Assembly: GCA_002291855.1 (NCBI GenBank)
Contig: DBAW01000240.1
Coordinates: 1-30,530 of the forward strand
Direction of reading: 5' to 3'
From: Sphingomonas sp. UBA1000
Lineage (GTDB): Bacteria; Pseudomonadota; Alphaproteobacteria; Sphingomonadales; Sphingomonadaceae
DNA: 30,530 nucleotides
The translations under genes and the position numbers were made by a program. This document shows, one piece after another, positions 14,446 to 19,873 of the stretch (positions within the stretch are counted from its first letter, which is position 1; the number at the start of each line of letters is the position of its first letter). The notes under the pieces were generated by a model that ran no database searches, was not told where the DNA came from, and saw only the letters and a program-made list of their open reading frames with translations.

Positions 14446-14543
14446 TCGCGGCCCCCGGAAAAGGTGCCAACGCGAGACACTGCGTCGCCATCGCGGTTTT
14501 CGGTGTGGATAAAGTTGTGATGATTAATATAGAACCCGCTCAT
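14442..14543 (-). CDS. 33-residue ORF nested between ner and A
   Basis: A very small ORF is coupled on both sides: its ATG (14543-14541) overlaps the ner stop as ATGA, and its TGA overlaps the transposase ATG as ATGA. The product reads MSGFYINHHNFIHTENRDGD and then a glycine-arginine end; it has no recognisable motif. The exact ATGA junctions make it a likely translated relay between ner and A rather than a chance frame. It contains a perfect DnaA box on the minus strand (14504-14512), in which FIH is encoded by the box itself. Its codon use is more AT-rich than its neighbours. Confidence 0.65.
   Translation of the reverse strand: MSGFYINHHNFIHTENRDGDAVSRVGTFSGGRE
14504..14512 (-). promoter_or_regulatory. 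Perfect consensus DnaA box
   Basis: TTATCCACA on the minus strand is the strongest DnaA recognition 9-mer. It sits in a locally AT-rich patch (a run near 14505-14535 contains GATTAATATAG) between ner and the transposase gene. In a GC-rich window of this size a perfect match is unlikely by chance by rough hand estimate, but one match alone does not prove function. The same operon encodes a protein consisting of DnaA domain IV (8522-8950), which should recognise this sequence, so host DnaA and a phage competitor could both act here. Only one near match was noticed elsewhere, inside the portal gene, where it looks incidental. Confidence 0.5.
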
Positions 14544-14821
14544 GCGCGTTGCTCCACGAAGCGGGGTTCGCGCCAATAGTTCGTGGACGGCTGCGGGCGC
14601 TTGCGCGAGCCGTCCGGATTGTAACGGGAGGGCCAAATCTGATGAGCCTCAACACCGATGGCAGCTGCGATCAGCTGCTCAGGCCGCTCGCTCGGCATCG
14701 CCAGCGCGTTCGCCATTGCCTGCCGGGAGATGCCAGCGCGCCGGCCGATCATGGCGAGGCTGGTGCCGCGCTTGCGCACGGCAGCCTTGATGTCCTCCGG
14801 ATGCCAATCAGCGACGCTCAA
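14540..14821 (-). CDS. ner: Ner-type early regulator
   Basis: This 93-residue HTH protein matches the Ner/Nlp family: DWHPEDIKAAVRKRGTSLAMI, then GRRAGISRQAMANALAMPSE (helix-turn-helix, ~20-45) and the family ending IAAAIGVEAHQIWPSRY (~50-67). Ner of Mu represses the early promoter once transposition proteins have been made and prevents repressor synthesis. The start is TTG at 14821: there is no ATG before the conserved N-terminus, and a GGGAG ribosome-binding site precedes it at the right distance. The C-terminal 25 residues are longer than Mu Ner. It is transcribed leftward from the promoter at 14852-14880. Confidence 0.9.
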   Translation of the reverse strand: MSVADWHPEDIKAAVRKRGTSLAMIGRRAGISRQAMANALAMPSERPEQLIAAAIGVEAHQIWPSRYNPDGSRKRPQPSTNYWREPRFVEQRA

Positions 14822-14841
14822 CTTTACACTCCCTGGTCGAG

Positions 14842-14862
14842 TTGTCGCCTTTTTATGGACAA
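14842..14862. promoter_or_regulatory. Operator-like inverted repeat in the ner-repressor intergenic region
   Basis: TTGTC (14842-14846) and GACAA (14858-14862) are inverted about a centre near 14852, right over the early -10 element. A half-site ATGTCAA lies at 14874-14880 and a perfect TTGACATTGTCAA lies inside the repressor gene at 15121-15133. Together they suggest several binding sites for Ner or the repressor. A rightward repressor promoter should also lie here, but no convincing -10 and -35 pair could be found. Which protein binds which site is not readable from the sequence. Confidence 0.45.
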
Positions 14863-14880
14863 GTCAGATTTACATGTCAA
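14852..14880 (-). promoter_or_regulatory. Leftward early promoter (sigma-70 type)
   Basis: On the minus strand TTGACA (14880-14875) is followed after exactly 17 bases by CATAAA (14857-14852). The -35 box is perfect and the -10 shares four of six bases with TATAAT. Transcription would start near 14845, giving ner a short leader. The -35 element overlaps the start codon of the repressor gene (14874-14876), so the two divergent units share DNA. This promoter should drive ner, the 33-codon ORF, A, B and the early genes. Confidence 0.75.
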
Positions 14881-15533
14881 CTGACCTGCGCGGGAGCATG
14901 TCGGGTCTGTCGCCCGAGGCGCGTGATCGCCTTGCTGCGGCCGTCAAGGCGGCTGGCGGTCAGTCGGAGATTGCGCGGCGGCTCGGCATCAGTCGCCAGA
15001 ACCTCAACAACGTGCTGCGGTCCGGGAAAGGCATTGGCGCTTCCCGCCTTGCCGCGATCGCGGCCGAGGCCGGCGTCAGCGTTGATTACATTTTGTCGGG
15101 TGATGAGCCGACAGCAGAGGTTGACATTGTCAATTTGCCGATCGTCGAGATCGAGGCATCGGCTGGTGCGGGGCGCGCGGGTGCTATCAGGCCGGCCGTG
15201 GTCGATCACATGCCGTTCCCGGCCGCTTATGCCAGGACGCTCGGCCAGGTCGGTGCGTTGCGCCTGGTCACGGCGCGTGGCGACAGTCAGGAGCCGGATA
15301 TCCGCGACGGCGACCTGATAATGTATGAGGAAGGCACGCCCTATCGGGCCGAGGGCATGTATGTGATCGTGCTGGACGGCGACCTGATGGTGAAGCGTCT
15401 CCAGCGCGGCGCGGCCGGATTTCGGATATTAAGCATCAACCCGGCTTATGGCCCGATCGAGATACCGGCACCCGAGGTCGATGCAAGGCTGACCGTGTTA
15501 GGTCGCGTGGTGTGGAGCGGCAAGCAATGGTAA
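14874..15533 (+). CDS. Lysogeny repressor: Xre HTH plus S24/LexA-like domain
   Basis: This 219-residue repressor has an N-terminal helix-turn-helix (residues ~28-50, GGQSEIARRLGISRQNLNNV) and DYILSG after it. A possible Ala-Gly cleavage site lies in the hinge (97-98). The C-terminal S24 domain has the nucleophile-type GDSQEPDIRDGDLI (Ser138) and the general-base lysine in DLMVKRLQR (Lys174). The Ser-Lys pair suggests RecA-stimulated self-cleavage and therefore SOS-inducible lysogeny, unlike the Mu c repressor, which lacks this domain. The ATG at 14874 is chosen from the HTH length; no strong ribosome-binding site is seen. It diverges from ner. Confidence 0.9.
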   Translation: MSTDLRGSMSGLSPEARDRLAAAVKAAGGQSEIARRLGISRQNLNNVLRSGKGIGASRLAAIAAEAGVSVDYILSGDEPTAEVDIVNLPIVEIEASAGAGRAGAIRPAVVDHMPFPAAYARTLGQVGALRLVTARGDSQEPDIRDGDLIMYEEGTPYRAEGMYVIVLDGDLMVKRLQRGAAGFRILSINPAYGPIEIPAPEVDARLTVLGRVVWSGKQW

Positions 15534-15934
15534 TCGAAGCGTTGGCACTCGCGATCCAGTCACCGTTCGGGTCGTGCGCCGAGCCGGACGCCGCGACGGT
15601 TGCTGGCGCGCGGGCGCTGGCAAACGGCGAGCCGTGTCGCAAGCCCTTGCCGCCAGTCCACCTCACGCCGTCGGAAAAGGCGCGCGTGGTGGCCGCGATC
15701 GGCAAGGGGCTGCGTGATCCGGCATCGGCGCGATACATCTGGTTTCCGCGCGTCGCCGGCCGGCCCGGCGTTTGTGTGCGCGTCAACGCCAAGAACGGTT
15801 ATGGCGGTTATACGGGCTACCTGTGGGTGTCGTTCTTCCTGCCGGTGGGCGGGGAGGTCACGTCGGTCGAGCTGGAGCCGCAGCGCGCCTACAATCAGTG
15901 CATCGCGTTTGGTTATCCGAAACCGGAAGACTGA
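15527..15934 (+). CDS. Hypothetical gene coupled to the repressor, candidate lysogenic conversion gene
   Basis: A 135-residue protein whose ATG (15527) overlaps the repressor's final codons, so it is co-transcribed and expressed in the lysogen. The N-terminus (MVIEALALAIQSPFGSCAEP) is weakly hydrophobic with one cysteine but not a convincing signal peptide. The centre has VCVRVNAKNGYGGYTGYLWV, a VNAKNxxGGYTG motif that I recall from small uncharacterised envelope-associated proteins. No catalytic residues stand out. Position suggests lysogeny functions such as superinfection exclusion; that is inference. An in-frame GTG upstream would add five residues. Confidence 0.75.
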   Translation: MVIEALALAIQSPFGSCAEPDAATVAGARALANGEPCRKPLPPVHLTPSEKARVVAAIGKGLRDPASARYIWFPRVAGRPGVCVRVNAKNGYGGYTGYLWVSFFLPVGGEVTSVELEPQRAYNQCIAFGYPKPED

Positions 15935-16033
15935 TGCGCGCGCTGCGGCGGCCCGCCTTTGCCGGCCCCGCCGCATACAGCCCCGCTGAGGCCCTTCGAG
16001 GGCGCGGCCGGGCATTCGGGCCACCTTGCGCTG

Positions 16034-16066
16034 AGATTGCGCTGGGCAACGTGCCCAGCGCAATCT
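16034..16066. terminator. Perfect 15-bp palindrome between convergent genes
   Basis: AGATTGCGCTGGGCA (16034-16048) and its exact complement (16052-16066) enclose a three-base loop ACG. It lies between the plus-strand gene ending at 15934 and the minus-strand gene ending at 16099, the classic place for a bidirectional terminator. Neither flank has a T tract, so it would be an atypical one; a protein-binding or recombination site is the alternative. Perfect symmetry over 33 bases is the longest palindrome I noticed in the window. The rest of 15935-16098 is GC-rich with another short inverted repeat and no gene. Confidence 0.6.
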
Positions 16067-16098
16067 GGGGCATGTTTGCCGGTAGATAGGCCGACCGA

Positions 16099-16302
16099 TC
16101 AGGCTGCGAGGCCCGATCCGGTCTCTTCTGCCAATCGCTCGATCTTGACGAAGGGGTGCAGGTAGATCCGATGGCCGCACCCGTTAGGTTGCTCAAACTC
16201 GTCGACCGATCCGAGGCCGGCGCGGACGGCGTCCAGCATGGCTCGCCGGGTGCTATCGCGCCAAGGCCCGCGTTTAGCCGGCGTCACGAACCTATACCAC
16301 AT
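16099..16302 (-). CDS. Small hypothetical protein
   Basis: A 67-residue basic protein beginning MWYRFVTPAKRGPWRDSTRR, then AMLDAVRAGLGSVDEFE and GHRIYLHPFVKIERL. ATG at 16302 has a strong AAAGGAG ribosome-binding site eight bases upstream, which argues strongly that it is real. No family is recognised. It follows the Dam-type gene on the same strand after a 130-base gap containing the nested inverted repeat at 16319-16361, and ends facing the palindrome at 16034-16066. Its role may be tied to the methylase, but the gap suggests independent expression. Confidence 0.75.
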   Translation of the reverse strand: MWYRFVTPAKRGPWRDSTRRAMLDAVRAGLGSVDEFEQPNGCGHRIYLHPFVKIERLAEETGSGLAA

Positions 16303-16318
16303 CGATGTGTCTCCTTTT

Positions 16319-16361
16319 GTTCTCTTTGCGACTCAGGTTCCGCTTGGAACGGAAAGAGAAC
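16319..16361. repeat. Nested inverted repeat ahead of a small gene
   Basis: Arms GTTCTCTTT (16319-16327) and AAAGAGAAC (16353-16361) are perfect 9-bp complements, and inside them GTTCC (16337-16341) pairs with GGAAC (16346-16350) around a four-base loop. On the minus strand the outer arm abuts the ribosome-binding site of the gene starting at 16302, so the leader RNA could fold next to it. It may be an operator, an RNA regulatory hairpin, or part of an element boundary. I found no matching copy elsewhere in the window by eye. The rest of 16303-16432 has a GC-rich hairpin near the methylase stop and no gene. Confidence 0.55.
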
Positions 16362-16432
16362 GAATAGGAAAGAGGAAAAACGGTCCGATTTGAACGCGTT
16401 GTGGCGGGCGACGTCCGCCGCCCGCCGGGTTG

Positions 16433-17232
16433 TCATCGACGTTGAATGATCAGTTCGCGGGCCGGGGTCGGCTTGCCACTGATCTGGTAGGTCAGGTCGA
16501 CCGGCTGCATGTCGAAATCCGCGAAGATCGCCCGGATCTCGGCAGTGTCGTTGATGGACAGCACGAAGCGACCCTGCAGCTTGCCCAGCTGGTCGGCCAG
16601 CCGCTCGAAGTCGTGTCGCGTGAACACTGCCGGCCCATAGTCATTCTCGCAGCCCCAATAGGGGGATCGAGGTAGAACAAGGCACCGGGATGGTCATAGC
16701 GGGCGATGAATGCAGCATAGGGCAGCTGCTCAATCACGACGCCGGAAAGGCGCTCGTGGATGTCGCCGAGCATCGGCTCCAGGCGCGTGATGTCGAACCG
16801 CGCCGGACCCTGTGCCTGCACGCCGAAATGGCGTCCGGAGACCTTGCCGCCAAAGGCCAGCCGCTGAACATACAGAAACCGGGCGGCGCGCTGCAGATCG
16901 GTCAGCCGGTCGCCGGGCAGTGACAGCAGCCGATCAAACTCAGCCCTGCTCGTCAGCCGCCAGCGGAGCATGTCGATGAAATAGGCGTAATGCTCCTGCA
17001 GCACGCGAAACAGCGTGGCGACGTCGCCCGAGATGTCGTTGATGGCCTCCGTCTTGGGCCGCGACGTGCGGCGCAGAAATATGCCGCCCATGCCGACGAA
17101 CGGCTCAAAATAGGCGCTGTGCTCGATCGTCTCGATCAGCTTGACGATGCGTCGCGCGAGATTGCGTTTGCCGCCGATATAGGGGGCGATCGGGCGCACA
17201 GGGCGCACAGGGGTGTTCGGACTCGACTCCAT
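16433..17232 (-). pseudogene. Dam-type adenine-N6 methylase, disrupted by one-base frameshift in its DPPY motif
   Basis: From ATG at 17232 the product shows the Dam-like motif I (PYIGGKRNLARRI), YFEPFVGMGG, a target-recognition region with LYVQRLAFGGKVSGRHFG, and ALFYLDPP at the catalytic motif. The frame then shifts: after DPP the reading frame gives IGAARM, whereas the +1 frame continues YWGCENDYGPAV and then FTRHDFERLADQL to the stop at 16433. One missing C in a five-C run (plus strand GGGGG, 16661-16665) explains it; adding one base gives 267 codons, 266 residues. An in-frame TTG upstream (17241) is an alternative start. It would methylate adenine in a short sequence, protecting phage DNA. 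Real inactivation, phase switching or a sequencing error are all possible. Confidence 0.85.
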
Positions 17233-17516
17233 TGGTTTCAACTGCTCTATGACCCTCGCGGGGTGCCCGCCGAGGGAACGGATCGCGGCCCGGGCCGCGT
17301 GATGTGCGGGCTATCTCCCGCGGCTCAGGGCGTGCCACCGCCCTCGGCCTCCCTCGTTCGTTGCCGCAGCGAAGATGCATCGCGGTTGCAATCTGCATAA
17401 ACCGGCTTGGCGAAACGGCGAGGGTGGCTTACCCCCGGCCTAGGTCCGCGCTGCGCCGCCGACCTTTTGCGCTGGCGGAAGCAGAGTTTTGCCCGCGCGG
17501 CCCGCATTACCGGGCC
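17233..17516. other. Gap before the rightward head operon, no gene seen
   Basis: This 284-base stretch separates the divergent methylase and protease I genes. Open frames here give arginine-rich, low-quality products and are rejected. It should contain the promoter for the rightward head-tail operon, but no convincing -35 and -10 pair was found, as expected if activation is needed. A weak dyad (CGGTT with AACCG, about 17384-17406) surrounds an AT-rich TGCAATCTGCATAA and is the best activator-site candidate. If the two arms were joined by an inversion, one breakpoint would lie here. Confidence 0.5.
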
Positions 17517-18449
17517 ATGGACCGCCCCATCACCATCATGCGCCCCGGCACCTTCACCTCCGTGGAGGGCAAGGCCGTCAGCTTCAGCGCCGAGGATCTG
17601 GCCCGCGTCGCTGCGGCCTACGATCCGGACAGCGATCCGGCGCCGCTCGTCGTCGGCCATCCGGCGCTGGATGCGCCGGCCTATGGCTGGGCAAAGGCGC
17701 TGCGCATGGACGGCGATCGCCTGGTCGCTGATGCCGACAGGATCGAGCCGGCGTTCGCCGAAGCGGTCAGGGGTGGCCGCTACGCCAAGATCTCGTCGAG
17801 CTTCTATCCGCCCGACCATCCCGCCAACCCCAAGCCCGGCGACTGGTATCTGAAGCATATCGGTTTTCTCGGGGCCGCTGCCCCCGCCGTGAAGGGTCTG
17901 GGCACCGTCAACTTTCGGGAGGCGGTCGATCAGGCGCCGCTCGCGACCTTCGAAAACGAGGAGACCAATGTGACCGACAAGACCGTCAATCTCGCCGAAC
18001 GCGAGAGGGAGATCGAGGCGCGGGAGGCCGCCCTGGCGGCGCGCGAGGCCGAGGCCGAGAAGGCGGCGCGGCAGGCGCTGCACGCTGCGAATGTGTCGTT
18101 TGCCGAGGGGCTGATCGCTGCCGCGAAGCTGGCACCGGCCGGCAAGGATCTGCTGGTCGGCGTGCTCGACAGCCTCGAGGCTGTGCAGCCCGTCTCGTTC
18201 GGGGAGCAGCTGGGCGAGCTTGCGCCGGCAGCGGCGCTCAAGCGCCTGCTCGGCACGGCCCAGCCGCTGGTGTCGTTGGGCGAGGTCGCCGGATCGGACA
18301 AGGCCAGCACCGCCGCCGTCAGCTTCGCCGCGCCGCCGGGCTACTCGGTCGACCCGGCCAGCGCGGCTGTCCACCGCCGCGCCAAGGAAATCCAGGCGGC
18401 CAACCCGGGCATGGCTTTCATGGATGCTGTCCGGATGGCGGCCGCCTGA
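17517..18449 (+). CDS. I: Mu I-like prohead protease with C-terminal scaffold
   Basis: The 310-residue protein has a protease domain at residues ~1-150 (MDRPITIMRPGTFTSVEG, LVVGHPALDAPAYGWAKAL, RYAKISSSFYPPDHP, YLKHIGFLGAAAPAVKG) and a scaffold part from ~152 to the end. The conserved GH in VVGHP and the SSSF stretch fit the Mu I peptidase family; I cannot name the full catalytic set. A coiled coil with EREREIEAREAALAAREAEAEKAA opens the scaffold, and the end (AKEIQAANPGMAFMDAVR) resembles other Mu-like scaffolds. ATG at 17517 has a weak ribosome-binding site but marks the beginning of family-like sequence. The enzyme matures the procapsid by removing scaffold. Confidence 0.88.
   Translation: MDRPITIMRPGTFTSVEGKAVSFSAEDLARVAAAYDPDSDPAPLVVGHPALDAPAYGWAKALRMDGDRLVADADRIEPAFAEAVRGGRYAKISSSFYPPDHPANPKPGDWYLKHIGFLGAAAPAVKGLGTVNFREAVDQAPLATFENEETNVTDKTVNLAEREREIEAREAALAAREAEAEKAARQALHAANVSFAEGLIAAAKLAPAGKDLLVGVLDSLEAVQPVSFGEQLGELAPAAALKRLLGTAQPLVSLGEVAGSDKASTAAVSFAAPPGYSVDPASAAVHRRAKEIQAANPGMAFMDAVRMAAA
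17970..18449 (+). CDS. Z: Nested in-frame scaffold protein (Mu Z-like) from internal GTG
   Basis: Inside the protease gene, GAGGAG (17958-17963) is followed after six bases by an in-frame GTG at 17970. Translation from it gives 159 residues beginning MTDKTVNLAERE, exactly at the start of the coiled-coil scaffold region. Phage Mu makes its scaffold Z from an in-frame internal start within I, so the same arrangement is expected here. The product would assemble the capsid shell and be digested by protease I. The ribosome-binding site is stronger than that of I itself, consistent with scaffold being needed in excess. Internal initiation is inferred, not proven. Confidence 0.7.
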   Translation: MTDKTVNLAEREREIEAREAALAAREAEAEKAARQALHAANVSFAEGLIAAAKLAPAGKDLLVGVLDSLEAVQPVSFGEQLGELAPAAALKRLLGTAQPLVSLGEVAGSDKASTAAVSFAAPPGYSVDPASAAVHRRAKEIQAANPGMAFMDAVRMAAA

Positions 18450-18480
18450 TCACGAAAAATCACAGCAAAAGGATCGGTTT

Positions 18481-18813
18481 ATGCAGCAGAGACCCGTGCT
18501 TGAATTTCCCGTCGTGGCGGCCGGTGCGATCGCCCGCAAGCGCTTCGTGACCTATCAGCGCGCCCAGGCCCAGGATGGCCAGCGCGCGCTCGGTGTTTCG
18601 GATTACGAGGCGGCGCAGGGCAAGCTTTGCAATCTCGTCGTCCTCGGAACGACTGTCGTCGAAGCCGGCGGCGCGGTCGGCGTCGGTGACGAGGTCCAGT
18701 CGGACGCACAGGGGCGCGCGATCTTGCGGGCCGCCGGTGTCAGCAACGGGCGCGCCGTGCAGGCGGCCTCGGCGGCCGGCCAGATGATCGAAATCCTGCT
18801 GATCAAGAACTGA
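18481..18813 (+). CDS. DUF2190 capsid decoration/cement protein
   Basis: A 110-residue beta-rich protein with the DUF2190 pattern: an N-terminal strand around VVAAGAIARKRFVTYQ, then VSDYEAAQGKLCNLVVLGTTVVEAGGAVGVGDEVQSD, and an ending GRAILRAAGVSNGRAVQAASAAGQMIEILL. Members stabilise the expanded capsid or form trimers on its surface. ATG at 18481 sits after an AAAAGGA ribosome-binding site. Placed between the scaffold and the capsid gene, it should be needed in equal copy number to coat. The small size and position make the family call strong. Confidence 0.83.
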   Translation: MQQRPVLEFPVVAAGAIARKRFVTYQRAQAQDGQRALGVSDYEAAQGKLCNLVVLGTTVVEAGGAVGVGDEVQSDAQGRAILRAAGVSNGRAVQAASAAGQMIEILLIKN

Positions 18814-18887
18814 CCCGGGCGCGGCCCAGAGGCGCGTGCCGCAGGCGGTGAGAGCCCGCCACAACCCTCCAAGAAAGGCTCAGACCC

Positions 18888-19817
18888 ATGATGTCCCCCG
18901 ATCAGGCCCGCGTTGTCGATCCGGTCCTCACCGAACACGCCCGTGGCTATTCGAACGCCGAATATGTCGGCGGCGTGCTGTTTCCGAGCGTGACCATGCC
19001 CACCCGCGCCGCCAAGCGGATCGAGTTCGACCGTTCGTCGTTCCGCCGCCGTCAGATCCAGCGTGCGCCTGGCGCGCGGATCGCCCAGATCCAGTTCGGC
19101 TATGAGGGCAAGCCCGTGTCGCTGATCCAGCGCGCGATCGCGGCCAAGACGCCGGTCGAGCACATGGAGGAAGCGCAGGAGGTGCCCGGCCTCGATCTCC
19201 AGCAGATGAGCGTCGACCTGGTGCTGGCGACTGTGGCGCTGGACAAGGAAATCTCGCAGGCCGAGACCGCGCGCAACGCCGCCGCTTATGCTGCGAGCAA
19301 CAAGACGGCGCTGGCCGGGGCGGACAAGTGGAGCGATCCGGCGTCGCGGCCGAAAACTCTGGTGTTCGACGCCAAGGAGACGATCCGCCGCCGGATCGGC
19401 CGTCGTCCGAACACGATGCTGGTGGGCGGGGCGGTCGCGAGCAAGCTGCAGGTCCATCCGCAGATCCTCGAGAACTACAAATACACGGCGCAGGACTCGG
19501 TCACCATGGATCAGCTGCGTCGCTATTTCGAGGTCGATACCATGGTGGCCGGCGATGCGATCTATGATCTTGCCGACGGCTCCTCGGTCGACATCTGGGG
19601 CAATGACGTGATCCTCGCCTGGGTTCCGCCGGCCGGGGCGCAGCGCCAGATGGGGCTGCCCAGCTACGGCTACACCTATCAGCTGCGCAACCACCCGTTT
19701 GTCGCCCCGGTGCGCTGGGACGGCGACACCCGCAGCTGGCTCAACGATTGCTTCGACGAGTTCTCGCCCGAACTGGTCGGCGCCGACGCCGGCTTTTTGA
19801 TCCAGGGCGCGATCTGA
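18888..19817 (+). CDS. Major capsid protein
   Basis: This 309-residue protein is the coat subunit: position after protease, scaffold and decoration genes, and a sequence typical of Mu-like/B3-like major heads. Recognisable parts are SPDQARVVDPVLTEHARGY at the start, AKRIEFDRSSFRRRQIQRAPG, LIQRAIAAKTPVEHMEE, and late SYGYTYQLRNHPFVAPVRWD. A long, basic N-arm fits the HK97 fold. ATG at 18888 follows AAGAAAGG; a second ATG three bases later is possible. No cleavage motif can be read with certainty. It forms the icosahedral shell around DNA pumped by the terminase encoded in the other arm. Confidence 0.88.
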   Translation: MMSPDQARVVDPVLTEHARGYSNAEYVGGVLFPSVTMPTRAAKRIEFDRSSFRRRQIQRAPGARIAQIQFGYEGKPVSLIQRAIAAKTPVEHMEEAQEVPGLDLQQMSVDLVLATVALDKEISQAETARNAAAYAASNKTALAGADKWSDPASRPKTLVFDAKETIRRRIGRRPNTMLVGGAVASKLQVHPQILENYKYTAQDSVTMDQLRRYFEVDTMVAGDAIYDLADGSSVDIWGNDVILAWVPPAGAQRQMGLPSYGYTYQLRNHPFVAPVRWDGDTRSWLNDCFDEFSPELVGADAGFLIQGAI

Positions 19818-19873
19818 CCCTCGGCGGCGGCGGCCTCATGGTCGCCGCACGTCGCAAGCGAACGAGGTTTGTG

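Noticed and set aside
13429..14520. Long plus-strand open frame across the transposase gene
   Set aside because: Antisense shadow of the DDE transposase; high GC keeps it open by chance.
14658..14873. N-terminal extension of the repressor frame
   Set aside because: It runs antisense through ner and its promoter and does not resemble any repressor sequence.
14854..14883. Short ORF beginning MDKSDLHVN before the repressor
   Set aside because: Only nine codons, no ribosome-binding site, and it overlaps the early promoter; the HTH repressor starts at 14874 in another frame.
17304..17516. N-terminal extension of the protease I frame
   Set aside because: Arginine-rich residues unlike protease I; family-like sequence begins at the ATG at 17517.
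15935..17516. Prophage end or host junction between the two arms
   Set aside because: The gap carries phage-type genes (Dam methylase) and palindromes but no recognisable paired end repeats or host gene, so a transposon end here could not be supported.
18603..19694. Long minus-strand open frame over the decoration and capsid genes
   Set aside because: Antisense shadow of the decoration and capsid genes.
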